From Chthoniobacteraceae bacterium (GTDB taxonomy: Bacteria > Verrucomicrobiota > Verrucomicrobiia > Chthoniobacterales > Chthoniobacteraceae): a stretch of 64,000 bases of DNA. The first letter of the stretch is position 1, and every line of letters begins with the position of its first letter. The notes under the pieces are model-generated. The model worked only from the letters and a program-made list of their open reading frames with translations, was not told where the DNA came from and searched no databases. The stretch is from contig CANJPY010000011.1 of NCBI GenBank assembly GCA_947476255.1, positions 1 to 64,000 on the forward strand, written 5' to 3'. This document shows, one piece after another, positions 18,201-26,828 of this stretch. Position numbers and translations under genes: made by a program.

Positions 18201-20947
18201 AAGATCCGGGCAACGAGCGCGCCCCCGGAAATTGGAGGGTGCAATGGCCGCCAGCCTCAGCAACCCCCTTTGTGGAAAGGGCATCACTGAGTGCACCGTT
18301 GACAGAATCGGGCAAACTCGGGCCCTTTATTCACAAGGTGGGAACCCGCTTCTCCGATGGCAGCCAACTCGAGGCAGCACGGACTCACCTCGCAAGGGTT
18401 GCCTCTAACGGCCCCATTGTGTGGCGCACTGACGGGGACATTATCTGGATCCCCCAGCTTGATGCCATCAACGAGGCGCAGACCCGTTTTTATCGATGCG
18501 ACCGTGACGGATTGGTGCGGTGTTTTGACCTTGGCACCGGTAAAATCCTGTGGGACTTCAAACTTCCCTTTAATGCTGTTTTACAAGCCTCAGGCGATGA
18601 ACTTCTCGCCGGCGCCAACAACGGCGCTTTGGTACACTTGGGCCCCGATGGCCAACCACGCTGGAAAACCCGCCTGCGCGAGCACCACGAGTTGTCAGGA
18701 AGTGATTACGGCGCCTACCTTGCCGAAGCTCGGACTCGGGATGTGGATTCCTCGCCTGAATTCTACCCCGGCGGTCCCGAGGCTCCCGAAGACTTTAAAG
18801 GTGTCCTGCGCATGGGCGTGGAACAGTTGGTGAACGGCGACTTCGAGTCCCCCTCCAACTGGCAGTTCGAGAACGCTCCGGTGCGCACGGGCGCACCCGC
18901 AAAAGCAGGTTCTTCCGCCCTCCAACTCGATCCCGGTCAACTCGCGACTCAACGCGTAAGCGCCCGCGTGATTCCTTCGGCCACCTACCTCCTAGAGTTC
19001 TGGTACCGACCCGAAAACTCGAAAGCCCGATTGATTGCTGGCGCCCTGCTTGAAGGAGAGAAACAAACACTCACTTCTTCACGTTTTGAAGGGCGGGCGG
19101 GCCAATGGACCTTTGGGCGGGTCGCCCTCAAAAGCTATGCGGACACATTGTCCGTCGACATCGGTTTCGAAGCCGAGGGCGGGAAAGTCAGCGTCGACGC
19201 GGCCAGTCTCCGCGCGGTGCGTTTCCCTTCCTCCAATTTGCTGGCCAACGCGGAACTGCATGCTTTGGATCCGGTCTTCGTGAAGGACATCCGGGTCCAG
19301 TTCGAGCGCATTCCCTCCCGGCTCCGGGAGAAGATGATGACCAAAAACCGAGTCTCTGCTTTTAAGCAGGGCGAAACCAATTCGGCGACGATTTACACCC
19401 AGGAGGCGGCCTTTCTGCAAAACGGGCGACTGGATGACGTGGGCAGCACCTGGGTTTATCAGCCCGATCCCATGGCCTTTGCGCTTACCCTGAACAAGCC
19501 CGCCTACATTTCCCACCTCGTCCTCTACCTCAACAACGCAACGCCGGAGGACGCCTACCGCACCATCAGTATCCTGGCCAACAACATGCAAACCAAGATC
19601 CCGGAGGCTGTTTCTCTGGTACGCATGAACCAGCGGCGCTTTATTGTCGTTCATTTCCCGACCCCGCTCTTTACCGACTCCCTCAAAGTCATTCCTTCCT
19701 ACTATCGCGCCCACACGGATTCGATCACAGAAATCGAACTTTATGGCCCGATCGATGGCGGCAAGATGGCTGCTACCGCGCAAAGCGACCCCGATGCGGT
19801 TCCCATGCTCTTGGGTTCGGCTTCGCGGGTGTTCCCAAAACTCCCCACGGATCTTGTGGGACCCTGGCGTGACTTCGGCCCGAACAGGCTCGAGAAGTAT
19901 CCTCCTTTCACTTCAGGAGCGACTGTGCTCGAAGGAATGTTCTCCATCTCAGATCCCAGCGGTTCCATCCGCACCATGGGCCTTCCCAAGCCCGATCCCA
20001 AAGACCCCAAAGAGCCGAAAAACACGCGCGCCATCGCTGGACCGATTTGGAACCTTGCGACCCTTCCCCCCACAACCACGCCCACGCGCTACAAGGGCCG
20101 GCTTTTGGTCGGTTCCTCCGATTACAAACTCCATGCGGTTGCCGACAACGGCACCTACCTGTGGTCCTTCGCCACGGGCGGGCGCGTCTATTCCTCGCCA
20201 GCAGCCCAAGGCGACGACGTGTTCTTCGGGTCTGACGACTTCCGCCTCTACAAAGTGGATGTCGATAGCGGCATCCTCATTTGGGAGTTCGCCACCGGCG
20301 ACAAGATCCGCGGAGGACCCGCACTCGCCGACAACAGGGTTGTCGCAGCCTCATGGGACGGCTTCATCTACGCACTCGACGCCGAGACAGGCCGTTTGCT
20401 CTGGAAGGTGCCTATAGCCAAATACACGCGCTCAACGCCTGCCATTTCCAACGGTAAAGTGTTTCTCGGTGACGAGGCCGGTGTTGCGCACTGTTTTGAG
20501 GCAAGCACTGGCAAGGAGCTCTGGAAACACACGCTCGACGGCTTTATTTCCTCCGGCGCTGTGGTCACTCCCGAGGGTGTGTTTTTCGCAAGCGAACAAG
20601 GCAGCCTGGCGTTTCTCTCCCATGATGGCGCCCCGATTTGGAAGCGCGACGCCCAAGCCGGCGTGTCCGCTCAAACCGTGGCCACGCAAACCCAGTTGCT
20701 GGTCCCCACTGAAAAAGGTCTCCTCGTATTGCGCCGCTCCGATGGCACGGTTGATGACCGTTTCAGCGGCCCGGCCATTCCCACTAAAATCCTCTCCGTT
20801 CTGAAGTGGCGCGAACAACTCTTCCTCCACACCGGAAACGCATGGACCGATTTCAGGTGGCCTCCCCGAACCTATGCGGAGTTTGAGAACAAAGCGGTGT
20901 TTCTTGTCCCGGACACCGCGCGAGCAAAGGAGGCTGGCGCTAAATGA
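12272..20947 (+). CDS. Giant exported multidomain protein: coiled coil, TIM-barrel-like and PQQ-type propeller modules
   Basis: About 2,892 residues from ATG 12272. The order is: signal-type hydrophobic stretch (~16-33); beta-rich N-terminal region; an Ala/Lys-rich coiled coil (~390-636); a macroglobulin-like beta domain ('FTQRGRSTFYRGESFWLG', ~710); a TIM-barrel/GH42-like region (~830-1190) with 'FHGLCLYDELYNSGD'; an amidotransferase-like segment with 'ILYSRESAH'; Ig-like domains; a first propeller (~1750-2150, 'LDARSGKVLLENTED'); a jelly-roll ('LVNGDFESPSNWQFEN'); a discoidin-like domain (~2385-2495); and a C-terminal PQQ-type propeller ('YALDAETGRLLWKVP', 'FEASTGKELWKHTL'). No haem or anchor motif was seen. 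It is probably a periplasmic or surface protein acting on polysaccharide. The product is not one I can name as a family. Confidence 0.8.
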   Translation: MTKDSPRISSHPRVRQGLHLTLAAAFAWLLLPMCASSGKEVELRLVRHDQPEVTVDKLEKQTPITNPVSTARGVEMMKIGVDYTGWGRNILLDGQPVFERYFQGKYIDRLPVAKPDLKPGDHTIWPGNHVFTVAADGSITTKSTELLLENGVVKIKCYPVTLRAFVANPDEADLPMTMRITPLPNLTLRDAGNAEKNAPKTPSAKSNALDLLPEFDKFAPLTLWLPANIEGSGYLVHPIGLTFHLSATGVTAGAAGGQSVKGLRVENGLIEIPLNHFPVIGDQGSKVVLTGVEQLTWNRGEAGQRKQVTLYPRKESFEFLITKPGPALSLSTDTLPFKSFRVDIPDAANGSQRALVAELAERHFTPGAIFSARVRALDATPAHTALTLQNKTRAAAALATKNLQTLQAASAQAEQAAKAAAAKEEAAKRAVEPVKFKAADTAAALGAANAKLAEANAAAEKAKQAFENANQTAEQLKKEVAEATALAETAKKNAPLAVKAAQAAPTDEVLKKAAADAAKLATDTAKALDDIRKKFDEASKTAKAAQSILPTLAKPVADATANLAKVEKTLAALPVVTDPVGGDLEDAKRELAAAQKASEDALKAAEASKAPLLDATETVRVAKEAFDAATQKLEADAPLNPLDKAAGYAQLQAYGSTEWQTLKSETGADGELKVSLPNAENGVYRLRLGVHVTGGSPLFAEQWISIATPQPFGIGVFTQRGRSTFYRGESFWLGVAALGKESLPTGTMELDLVDSNGKRIPVLREQTAAARKQQTFIARLDGTQSLGLAAGRYRVEARFGGKTASAQVLDIIEPEPKTHFTNLLNGKYNVLGTGPGPVGYSHTIKSGKGAEDLVSEITAMGYNAFMGMDYSMSRVHRHGLDLEQLVRERPELGPWESYYQPSGRDRFLNAALGKNLRFYEDLFTQHDAMLPRDPQILDACDRFASLETAALRHSPAFHGLCLYDELYNSGDTDAPPAVVAMFFKAQEMAYRAKHPGLTSADAAKALDRFTSRPLGQRRFEDLAKFRTWADHEDSDWRTFSDRLSLSIKSVEPRTKLWTQYRAFGGNGDNIAPNGLASDVFGSLDIAATVMYKDGGTGDRPVFAPMMADVLRTREDMPVWTQIHNFHGGGLYGAHLFRQAMFGLSQKIDGLSYFTLDHNPIAPSPTDNRDTVRDIAATLLTPYGDFFSSLQKGYKKVAILYSRESAHLVQRKQNKLNHTVEGLWVACMRAGFPADFIYDSTLRNPKAVDYDVIFAPGYAFEDEASPDILEGLKQLVSAGKTVVVERSSKLPLEGISRLDSELDEYDDKVGGAFPRYVDFESEMVWNQSEQTTKLVRDFLSKKIKPAAEHSLLVGPDWLRRGKGEFLVLSNFAPTKFTDLHKTLYQAPDKPLLRFPIRPAHCYDVLEMRPVPLKTEGEWMRMEADMTHLAGKVFAFLPAPIDKVSLQANANLAAGADLSFQAFVSDGAGAPIDAAFPLEITLRDPEGNVQLHIFRAATPAFESAWRIPVNALGGAWKLTVRELISGASNEAQVTVSANPAPAIAATVDKRPVWLHDADKLQAFLAVPAAPGTSPAPEILIAVDNEQPWCKAQAEALASGLAQRGRAAKVVKLSDVLRIPNAWDKIPVLDGGRLWRGELVDPGLFVDAPLILLGKRYENRLIEALVRRDVLAEVPSTHMPAPGRAIVGWTRRAFSNFHDTVSIFANDEEGLKEGIRAFLASSPESSEPAFKKLATASFSKNALSAAVTTAKAPTTLRDMLSSEDRIRAVDLDPKTGRVLASTFGFGHNLFCFGPDGALLWRQFLPDHNVYFAKWCDQGKRVVAATGQGHFLFLLNAADGTVYKKISSTEWPKFHWVNLEGAENTELQIVVNEPLRQVLVGGRTGLMALDFEGKKMWFHDRAAAIAAYPKEAEQTKAAAFGRSLHVGNFALHKDGTRLVLSEELIIGATPGDAAGEIFDLWAHIPKILDARSGKVLLENTEDPGNERAPGNWRVQWPPASATPFVERASLSAPLTESGKLGPFIHKVGTRFSDGSQLEAARTHLARVASNGPIVWRTDGDIIWIPQLDAINEAQTRFYRCDRDGLVRCFDLGTGKILWDFKLPFNAVLQASGDELLAGANNGALVHLGPDGQPRWKTRLREHHELSGSDYGAYLAEARTRDVDSSPEFYPGGPEAPEDFKGVLRMGVEQLVNGDFESPSNWQFENAPVRTGAPAKAGSSALQLDPGQLATQRVSARVIPSATYLLEFWYRPENSKARLIAGALLEGEKQTLTSSRFEGRAGQWTFGRVALKSYADTLSVDIGFEAEGGKVSVDAASLRAVRFPSSNLLANAELHALDPVFVKDIRVQFERIPSRLREKMMTKNRVSAFKQGETNSATIYTQEAAFLQNGRLDDVGSTWVYQPDPMAFALTLNKPAYISHLVLYLNNATPEDAYRTISILANNMQTKIPEAVSLVRMNQRRFIVVHFPTPLFTDSLKVIPSYYRAHTDSITEIELYGPIDGGKMAATAQSDPDAVPMLLGSASRVFPKLPTDLVGPWRDFGPNRLEKYPPFTSGATVLEGMFSISDPSGSIRTMGLPKPDPKDPKEPKNTRAIAGPIWNLATLPPTTTPTRYKGRLLVGSSDYKLHAVADNGTYLWSFATGGRVYSSPAAQGDDVFFGSDDFRLYKVDVDSGILIWEFATGDKIRGGPALADNRVVAASWDGFIYALDAETGRLLWKVPIAKYTRSTPAISNGKVFLGDEAGVAHCFEASTGKELWKHTLDGFISSGAVVTPEGVFFASEQGSLAFLSHDGAPIWKRDAQAGVSAQTVATQTQLLVPTEKGLLVLRRSDGTVDDRFSGPAIPTKILSVLKWREQLFLHTGNAWTDFRWPPRTYAEFENKAVFLVPDTARAKEAGAK

Positions 20948-23900
20948 ACACTTTTCCCATACGCTCAACCGTGAACCGGCTTTTACTCCCGGCAATGGGT
21001 GCACTCGCCTCCATACTGCTATCGGCCTCAGGATTTTCTCAAGCACACCAGTTGATTGAGAACTTCACCGCCCCCCTGCCTTCCAGCCCCCAGTTTGATT
21101 GCACCCTCGAAAGCAATGACATCAAAGTCGGGCTCGGTGCGGCCGCCCTTTCCTACCGCATCAATCCCAAGAACCGCAGCGCCACGCTGGAACTCGGGGA
21201 TGAACGCCGTGTTTTGGGCAGCAATGGGGTGCTCAAGCTCTGGGTGAAGGGCAACAACTCCGGCCACGATCTGGAGCTGATTCTGCGCCATGGAAAACCG
21301 CAGACGGGCTCGGATGGAAAACGCACTCTGGCGGCCGCGGCAGACATGCCCCTGCCCCGCGTCAAGTTAGACTTTGAAGGGTGGCGCGAAGTGACTTTCG
21401 ACGTGCGCGCTTTGCCCGAAGGCAATACCGCCTGGTGGAGCAAACTCAACCTGCATGCCCCTCCCAAAATCGAGACATTGGACGGAGTCATCGCGCTCGA
21501 CGACCTGCGTTTCTTCCCGGAAGCCAACGTCCCCAATGCGACCTGTGTGGCAGGCCTCATCGGGCAACCGGTCCGCGAATTCACTCAAAAACTCGCGCTG
21601 TTCCTAGACCTGCGCAACTTCACCGACAAACCCGCAAAGCTCCGCTCCCGGGTCACGATGACCGACCGCAATGAAAACCTCATTCTAGACCGGGAATTTC
21701 AGACGGAACTCGGCCCCAAGGAACTGAAGGAAATTGCATTGGAGCTGGACCCGCAAAACCTGGGCGCCTTTTTACCTCCCTTCAAAATTACGGGGGACGT
21801 GCTCTCGAGCGATTTGCAGGAGCTTTCTACCAAGATCGACACCACCTTGGTCATGGGGAATGCCCGCTATATTTTTGACGATCAGGGCGATGCTCTTTCA
21901 CGCTGGTTTGCTGTCGGAACTCCCTCCCAGCCCCGCGCCAACGTGCGCAACTGGATCGTATGGACCCACGGCGAAGCCCAGCGCGCGACCCCGCTCGTGC
22001 AGACCAGTCTGCGTTTTAGCAGGGTAGAGTTAGGGGCGGATTCCAAGAACCCTCCCGCCAAATACGCACTGCAACTCGACTACGAGGGTGATGCCGTCGT
22101 TTATACGGGCGCCCAACGCTATCTCCCCGGGAACCCCTATCGTGCGGGCTTCTGGATTAAGGGCGATGGCAGCGGTTCAAAACTCTTCGCCTTGTTCCTG
22201 GACTACACCCACGGCGCCGACTTTTACGAAGGCGGCTGGAAACGCATTTACGATGGCGAACGCGAACTTGCGACCCTTGATTTTTCGGACTGGCGCTACA
22301 TTGAAGTACCTCTGCCCGGCAACGGTTTGGGTTCTAATACCGCCAATGGATCGACTCCAAACATCGACTTCCCTCTGGAGCTCACCGCCCTGCGCATTCA
22401 GACGCCACCACCCGTCCCCGCCCCGCCAGCAGCCACTGCCTCCCCAGTTCAGCCGCAGGTTCAGGGTGGCAAAATCCTGATAGGCCCCATCCAGATTTTC
22501 ACCCAAGTCCAACCCTCCAACGCTCTTTCAGTTCAGCTCGCATACGATGATGCGCAACACCGCTGGCAGCCAAAACTCGGGGTTTCTGTGGCGGTGCAAA
22601 ACTCCAGCTTAACCGGCGGCCGCAAAACAAAGGAGAATTGGTCCATCTTGGATGCCACTGGACAAGCCGTGGCGAGCGGACAAACGGAGCTCTCCCTTGC
22701 CGAAGGCCAACCGGGGAGCTTCCGCATTGAGCTTGAAAAGTTCGCGGGCGAACTGGCAGCAAAGCCCGCGCCCTTCCGCGTGCAGGTGACCGCGTACGAT
22801 GTCGCCGACGGCTCGGTCTCTACAACTACCGAACTCATTCTCACCCGGCCAGAATGCACCGCGAACGTCGCGGACTTCGAAACGGAGCGGGGATATCTTG
22901 GTCTGAAGGGACGTGAAATCAAGACGGCTCCAGGCGAGGGAGAGGCGGCCGCATACACCAGCACAGAACAGGCTCACGGCGGCAAACGCTCCCTGCAAAT
23001 GGACTGGGATCGTGACAAGTCTCCGCAAACATTTGTTTCGATCGACCCTGCCCTGCCCGGGATTCCAACCGAACTGACCCTCTGGCTGCATGGCGATGCA
23101 TCCGGGGTGCTCTTCTACCCCCTTATCGGCGACACCCGGGGCATCAACCACGGCCTTACAAACGGCCAATGGAACCTCTTCCTGCCCAAGACCGAAGGCT
23201 CCCTTCAAAACGCGGTGCGCGTAGACTGGACGGGGTGGAAAAAGGTGACGTTTCAACTGCCGCCCACAGCCCCAAACTGGGCCGTGGCGACACCCAAACA
23301 ACGCTTTCTGCCAAACTACCCTCTGGGCGTGCATCTGGCCGTGGATGCCACCGGCGTGAGCGGTGAGCGCGGCAAACTATTCGTGGATGACCTCAGCGTG
23401 GCAACCCACCTGCCTGTGGAATCCAGAGTGGACATGATTTTTATCCGGCCCACGGAGTCCAACTTCTACCAACCGGGGACCAGCCTCCAAGCCGCCGTTT
23501 CCAATTACGACAACACCGCGCCACGCCGCGTCGTGCTTTCAGGAGGAATCTTCGACTGGCGCGGTAATCGTGTCACCGGGGTCGATTTAGAACTCCAGCT
23601 TCAGCCTGCCTCTACACAAATCGTGGATCTGGCCAAAAACCTTCCCCCCGGTTTTCATCTGCTCAAAGCGTTTTTAAAAGAACCTGCAGCCGGCGCGAAA
23701 CCGGAACGGATTTTCGCGGAACTTGAAGAAGACATCCTGGTCACTGACCCGGCCCAAGTGCTCGGAGCACAATGGAAGGAAGCACTCCCAGACGAATGGG
23801 AGTTGCGTAAGCCTGTACGCGAAAAGTTCTTCTTCATCGACGAAGACTGGGACTGGGTGGAGCACCATCCGGGGAACCTGCAGCTGGACACCATCCGCCA

Positions 23901-25887
23901 GCGGGCGCGTCGTGTGAGTGATGTTGGGGGAGATCCTTACATGCTCCTGGGCTACTCGTCTTTTTGGGCAGCCGGTCCCGGCTTTGAGCAACTCACCTCA
24001 GCCTCTTTTCAACGCATCCTCCGGGACCGCGGTCATGCCGTAAACACCTTCCTCCTGCCTAAACGTCTGGCGGACTGGGACAACTATGTCTGCGAAGTCA
24101 TGCGCGGGGCCGGGAAAGATGTGAGCGGTTGGGTGCTTTGGGACAGTCCAGACAGCACCGGTCCCATGGGTTTCCCTGCGGAAAAATTCGTCCCGTTTTT
24201 GCTCTCGACCGATAAATGGCGCCGCATCTACTGCCCGCAAAGGCCCCTTCTCCTGGGCGGCATGGCTAGGGAAACGGCAGTGCCCTATCTGCAGGAACTC
24301 CAAAAAGCCGGAGGTTTGGAGTCCATCGGCGGCGTCAATCTGCGTTTGGATGTGGGAAGACTCTCGCCGGAAGATGCAGGCGTTGGAGATTACCTCCGGG
24401 AACTCCACCAAGCTTTGCATCCCGCGCCAAGTGCCCAGAAAAAAAGCGTTCTCCTCACCAACCTGGACTGGGCCGTGGAGAAAGGAAAAGACGGCCTCTC
24501 CGCCTTCGATCAAGCCGCCTACCTCTCACGCTCAGCACTGCTGCTAGGGAAAACAGATATCCGCTCTGCCCTTGCAATTCGCAACGAAGACTTCGTCCGT
24601 CAGGGCTTGGGCGTGGCGTATCGGCGCGAACTCTCCTGTCCGCCTCTCGTTGAAAAAAGGGTGACCTACCAGCTTAAACCAGCCTGGTGGGCGATGACAC
24701 GTGCGCGGTTGTGGATGGATCAAGCTCAAACACAGACAGAAATCGAGGTCGCCGATGTCGTGCGGGGACGCACCCGCTGCCTGCTTCAAGTTGCAGCGGA
24801 CGGCAAATCTTCTGCAGTCGTCTGGCGTAATGACGACGAGGGGGCCCTCAGTTTTGCCCATTCTGGAAGCACTGTTGTTGCGGCTGAGGACATTTTCGGC
24901 GCTCCTCTCCAACCTGCCGACGGATGGTATCCTGTAGGAAAAATTCCCTGCCGCTTCACCTTTGCCGTGGGCACGCAAACGGAATCTCTTGCCCAGTCGC
25001 TCGCTAAACTGAGGGTCCGCGACGGCAAAGAAGCACTCTGGTCGCAGAGCATCCTCGCCACGTTTACACCCAGTCTCTCCCCCACGAAAGGGTACGCACA
25101 GTCGGGTGGGCAAACTTTGAAAACCTCGGGCCGTACAAGCACCGGAGAAGTCCTAGAGCGCTCTGGGCTGAACTTTCCGAGCGGCGGCAAAGAACAACTC
25201 GATTTGCCCGCTCCAGCCGGTGCCGGTTTGGTGCTCCACCATTTTTTCTCTCTGGGCGATACCGGACAGGAGTCGGAAGTTTTTGTGAATGGCAAAAGCG
25301 CCGGCAACTGGAACCTGAAACGGTCCGATAAGGAACTCTCGGGAGGCCTTCGCGAGGCGGTGTTCTTGCTTGATCCCTCTCTCTTCGCGGGACAGGCCAA
25401 CGCTTCCATCGAAATCCGCTACAAAACCCCCGCCAACAGCACAGGATGGCAGGTGCTCGAATGGCGCGGCGGCGACTTCCCGCTCTCCGCCATGGGGGCG
25501 ATCCACGCAGATCAAAACGTTTCAAGCGTAAGGTTCGGGCGCAATGTGGTCGGAGGGCGTCTCAAGGTGGACAACGCTTCGTATGCGAATGGCATCGGCA
25601 CCTTCGCCCGCAGCCTTTTGGAGTTTCCTCTCAACGGCCAGTTTAAGCGTTTCAAAGCCAAAGCGGGCATTGACGCTGTTACCGAAGGCAAGGGCTCCGT
25701 GGTATTTGAGATTTTTGGGGACGGTAAAAAACTGTGGTCGTCCCCCACGGTATCAGGCCTGGACGCCGCCAAAGAGATAGACATCGATGTCTCTGGGGTT
25801 GACCGACTGCGCCTCGTCGTAGGCGACGCCGGAGACGGCAACAAATTTGACGTGGCTGACTGGTGCGAACCCGTCCTCCAGCGCTGA
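20944..25887 (+). CDS. Large exported carbohydrate-binding/TIM-barrel-like protein with C-terminal NPCBM domain
   Basis: A 1,647-residue protein with a clear signal peptide (LLLPAMGALASILLSASGFSQA). Three jelly-roll modules share the phrase L-W-x-K-G-(N/D)-x-S-G: 'VLKLWVKGNNSGHDLELIL' (~100), 'AGFWIKGDGSGSKLFALFL' (~400) and 'LTLWLHGDASGVLFYPLIG' (~710). A middle region (~960-1170) resembles a TIM barrel ('FFFIDEDWDWVEHHPGN', 'DVSGWVLWDSPDS'). The C-terminus (~1525-1647) reads as an NPCBM/NEW2-type domain ('NASYANGIGTFARSLLEFPL', then 'IDIDVSGVDRLRLVVGDAGDG'). It starts inside the previous stop (ATGA). Likely a periplasmic polysaccharide-binding or degrading enzyme; the catalytic residues are not identifiable by eye. 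Confidence 0.8.
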   Translation: MNTFPIRSTVNRLLLPAMGALASILLSASGFSQAHQLIENFTAPLPSSPQFDCTLESNDIKVGLGAAALSYRINPKNRSATLELGDERRVLGSNGVLKLWVKGNNSGHDLELILRHGKPQTGSDGKRTLAAAADMPLPRVKLDFEGWREVTFDVRALPEGNTAWWSKLNLHAPPKIETLDGVIALDDLRFFPEANVPNATCVAGLIGQPVREFTQKLALFLDLRNFTDKPAKLRSRVTMTDRNENLILDREFQTELGPKELKEIALELDPQNLGAFLPPFKITGDVLSSDLQELSTKIDTTLVMGNARYIFDDQGDALSRWFAVGTPSQPRANVRNWIVWTHGEAQRATPLVQTSLRFSRVELGADSKNPPAKYALQLDYEGDAVVYTGAQRYLPGNPYRAGFWIKGDGSGSKLFALFLDYTHGADFYEGGWKRIYDGERELATLDFSDWRYIEVPLPGNGLGSNTANGSTPNIDFPLELTALRIQTPPPVPAPPAATASPVQPQVQGGKILIGPIQIFTQVQPSNALSVQLAYDDAQHRWQPKLGVSVAVQNSSLTGGRKTKENWSILDATGQAVASGQTELSLAEGQPGSFRIELEKFAGELAAKPAPFRVQVTAYDVADGSVSTTTELILTRPECTANVADFETERGYLGLKGREIKTAPGEGEAAAYTSTEQAHGGKRSLQMDWDRDKSPQTFVSIDPALPGIPTELTLWLHGDASGVLFYPLIGDTRGINHGLTNGQWNLFLPKTEGSLQNAVRVDWTGWKKVTFQLPPTAPNWAVATPKQRFLPNYPLGVHLAVDATGVSGERGKLFVDDLSVATHLPVESRVDMIFIRPTESNFYQPGTSLQAAVSNYDNTAPRRVVLSGGIFDWRGNRVTGVDLELQLQPASTQIVDLAKNLPPGFHLLKAFLKEPAAGAKPERIFAELEEDILVTDPAQVLGAQWKEALPDEWELRKPVREKFFFIDEDWDWVEHHPGNLQLDTIRQRARRVSDVGGDPYMLLGYSSFWAAGPGFEQLTSASFQRILRDRGHAVNTFLLPKRLADWDNYVCEVMRGAGKDVSGWVLWDSPDSTGPMGFPAEKFVPFLLSTDKWRRIYCPQRPLLLGGMARETAVPYLQELQKAGGLESIGGVNLRLDVGRLSPEDAGVGDYLRELHQALHPAPSAQKKSVLLTNLDWAVEKGKDGLSAFDQAAYLSRSALLLGKTDIRSALAIRNEDFVRQGLGVAYRRELSCPPLVEKRVTYQLKPAWWAMTRARLWMDQAQTQTEIEVADVVRGRTRCLLQVAADGKSSAVVWRNDDEGALSFAHSGSTVVAAEDIFGAPLQPADGWYPVGKIPCRFTFAVGTQTESLAQSLAKLRVRDGKEALWSQSILATFTPSLSPTKGYAQSGGQTLKTSGRTSTGEVLERSGLNFPSGGKEQLDLPAPAGAGLVLHHFFSLGDTGQESEVFVNGKSAGNWNLKRSDKELSGGLREAVFLLDPSLFAGQANASIEIRYKTPANSTGWQVLEWRGGDFPLSAMGAIHADQNVSSVRFGRNVVGGRLKVDNASYANGIGTFARSLLEFPLNGQFKRFKAKAGIDAVTEGKGSVVFEIFGDGKKLWSSPTVSGLDAAKEIDIDVSGVDRLRLVVGDAGDGNKFDVADWCEPVLQR

Positions 25888-25928
25888 GCTTCCCCTTCAT
25901 CCACCTCAAAATTCGAATCACACTCCCC

Positions 25929-26828
25929 ATGAAATACCATTCCCTCGCTCTACCCGTTTTACTGGCTGCCTCGGCTGCCTTTGGCGCTGAGACTGCCCCC
26001 AAGCCCGAAAGCGTAACAAAGTCCGCAGCACCTGTCGTGATCGACGGGAACCTGAACAAAGACTGCTGGAAGAACGTCCCCGCAATTTCCGTGGACTTTA
26101 TCGGAACCAAAACCGGCACGAAAAGCGAGACCCCGCACATGAGCGTGAAATACCTCTGGGACGACCATTATCTCTACATTGGTTATGAGACCTTTGACGC
26201 CAACCTTGTGGCGGTGCCCAAGGACGAATTCCAGGGTCCCCCGAACAACCGCAGACAAGGATGCGAGATCTACGACGCGAAAAAGGACGGTGCCAAGGTG
26301 GATGTCGCCGAATTTTTCATCTCCTTCGGCGACGAACATTTTTGTTGGGAACTCCATCACAATGCGCTCAATCAATTTAACGATGTGCTTTGCGTGGTTC
26401 CAGACCCTTCGTGGCCTGTTTCCAAAACCGCCATGGTGACCTACGGCATCATTTTAGCCCCCAACGAATGGCTGCAAGACGAGGGCGAATACACCGTCGC
26501 TACCGCGGTGAAACTCAAACCAAAGGCGGATGGAAAACCTTCGACCGTCAATGACTCCAGTGATGAGGACACGGGATATACCGGAGAAATCCGTCTGCCC
26601 TGGCGCTCCATTGGTGCTCCGAACGCCGCCCAAACCTGGATCGAAAACAAACCCGCCCCGCGCCAACCTGGGCCCTGGAAAATGGAAGGTCAGACAGTCA
26701 GCCTCCTGGCTGTGATGCAGGACGGTGACCTCAAGGAACGCTACCACCATTCGAGTCCCACGCGGAAACCCGACTGGTTCCACAAAACCCAGCCAGCCTG
26801 GCCGCTCTATATCTTCAGCAATCCGTGA
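25929..26828 (+). CDS. Exported CBM9-like (carbohydrate family 9 type) protein
   Basis: A 299-residue protein with a signal peptide 'MKYHSLALPVLLAASAAFGAE'. 'APVVIDGNLNKDCWKNVPAI' and 'MSVKYLWDDHYLYIGYETFD' are the standard opening of CBM9-like domains, followed by the late 'GYTGEIRLPWRSIG' strand. The ORF track starts 66 bp upstream; I chose ATG 25929 because the signal peptide begins there. It is a stand-alone binding domain, probably for a sugar ligand in the periplasm. A related domain sits at the C-terminus of the 1,761-residue protein downstream (30536). Confidence 0.88.
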   Translation: MKYHSLALPVLLAASAAFGAETAPKPESVTKSAAPVVIDGNLNKDCWKNVPAISVDFIGTKTGTKSETPHMSVKYLWDDHYLYIGYETFDANLVAVPKDEFQGPPNNRRQGCEIYDAKKDGAKVDVAEFFISFGDEHFCWELHHNALNQFNDVLCVVPDPSWPVSKTAMVTYGIILAPNEWLQDEGEYTVATAVKLKPKADGKPSTVNDSSDEDTGYTGEIRLPWRSIGAPNAAQTWIENKPAPRQPGPWKMEGQTVSLLAVMQDGDLKERYHHSSPTRKPDWFHKTQPAWPLYIFSNP

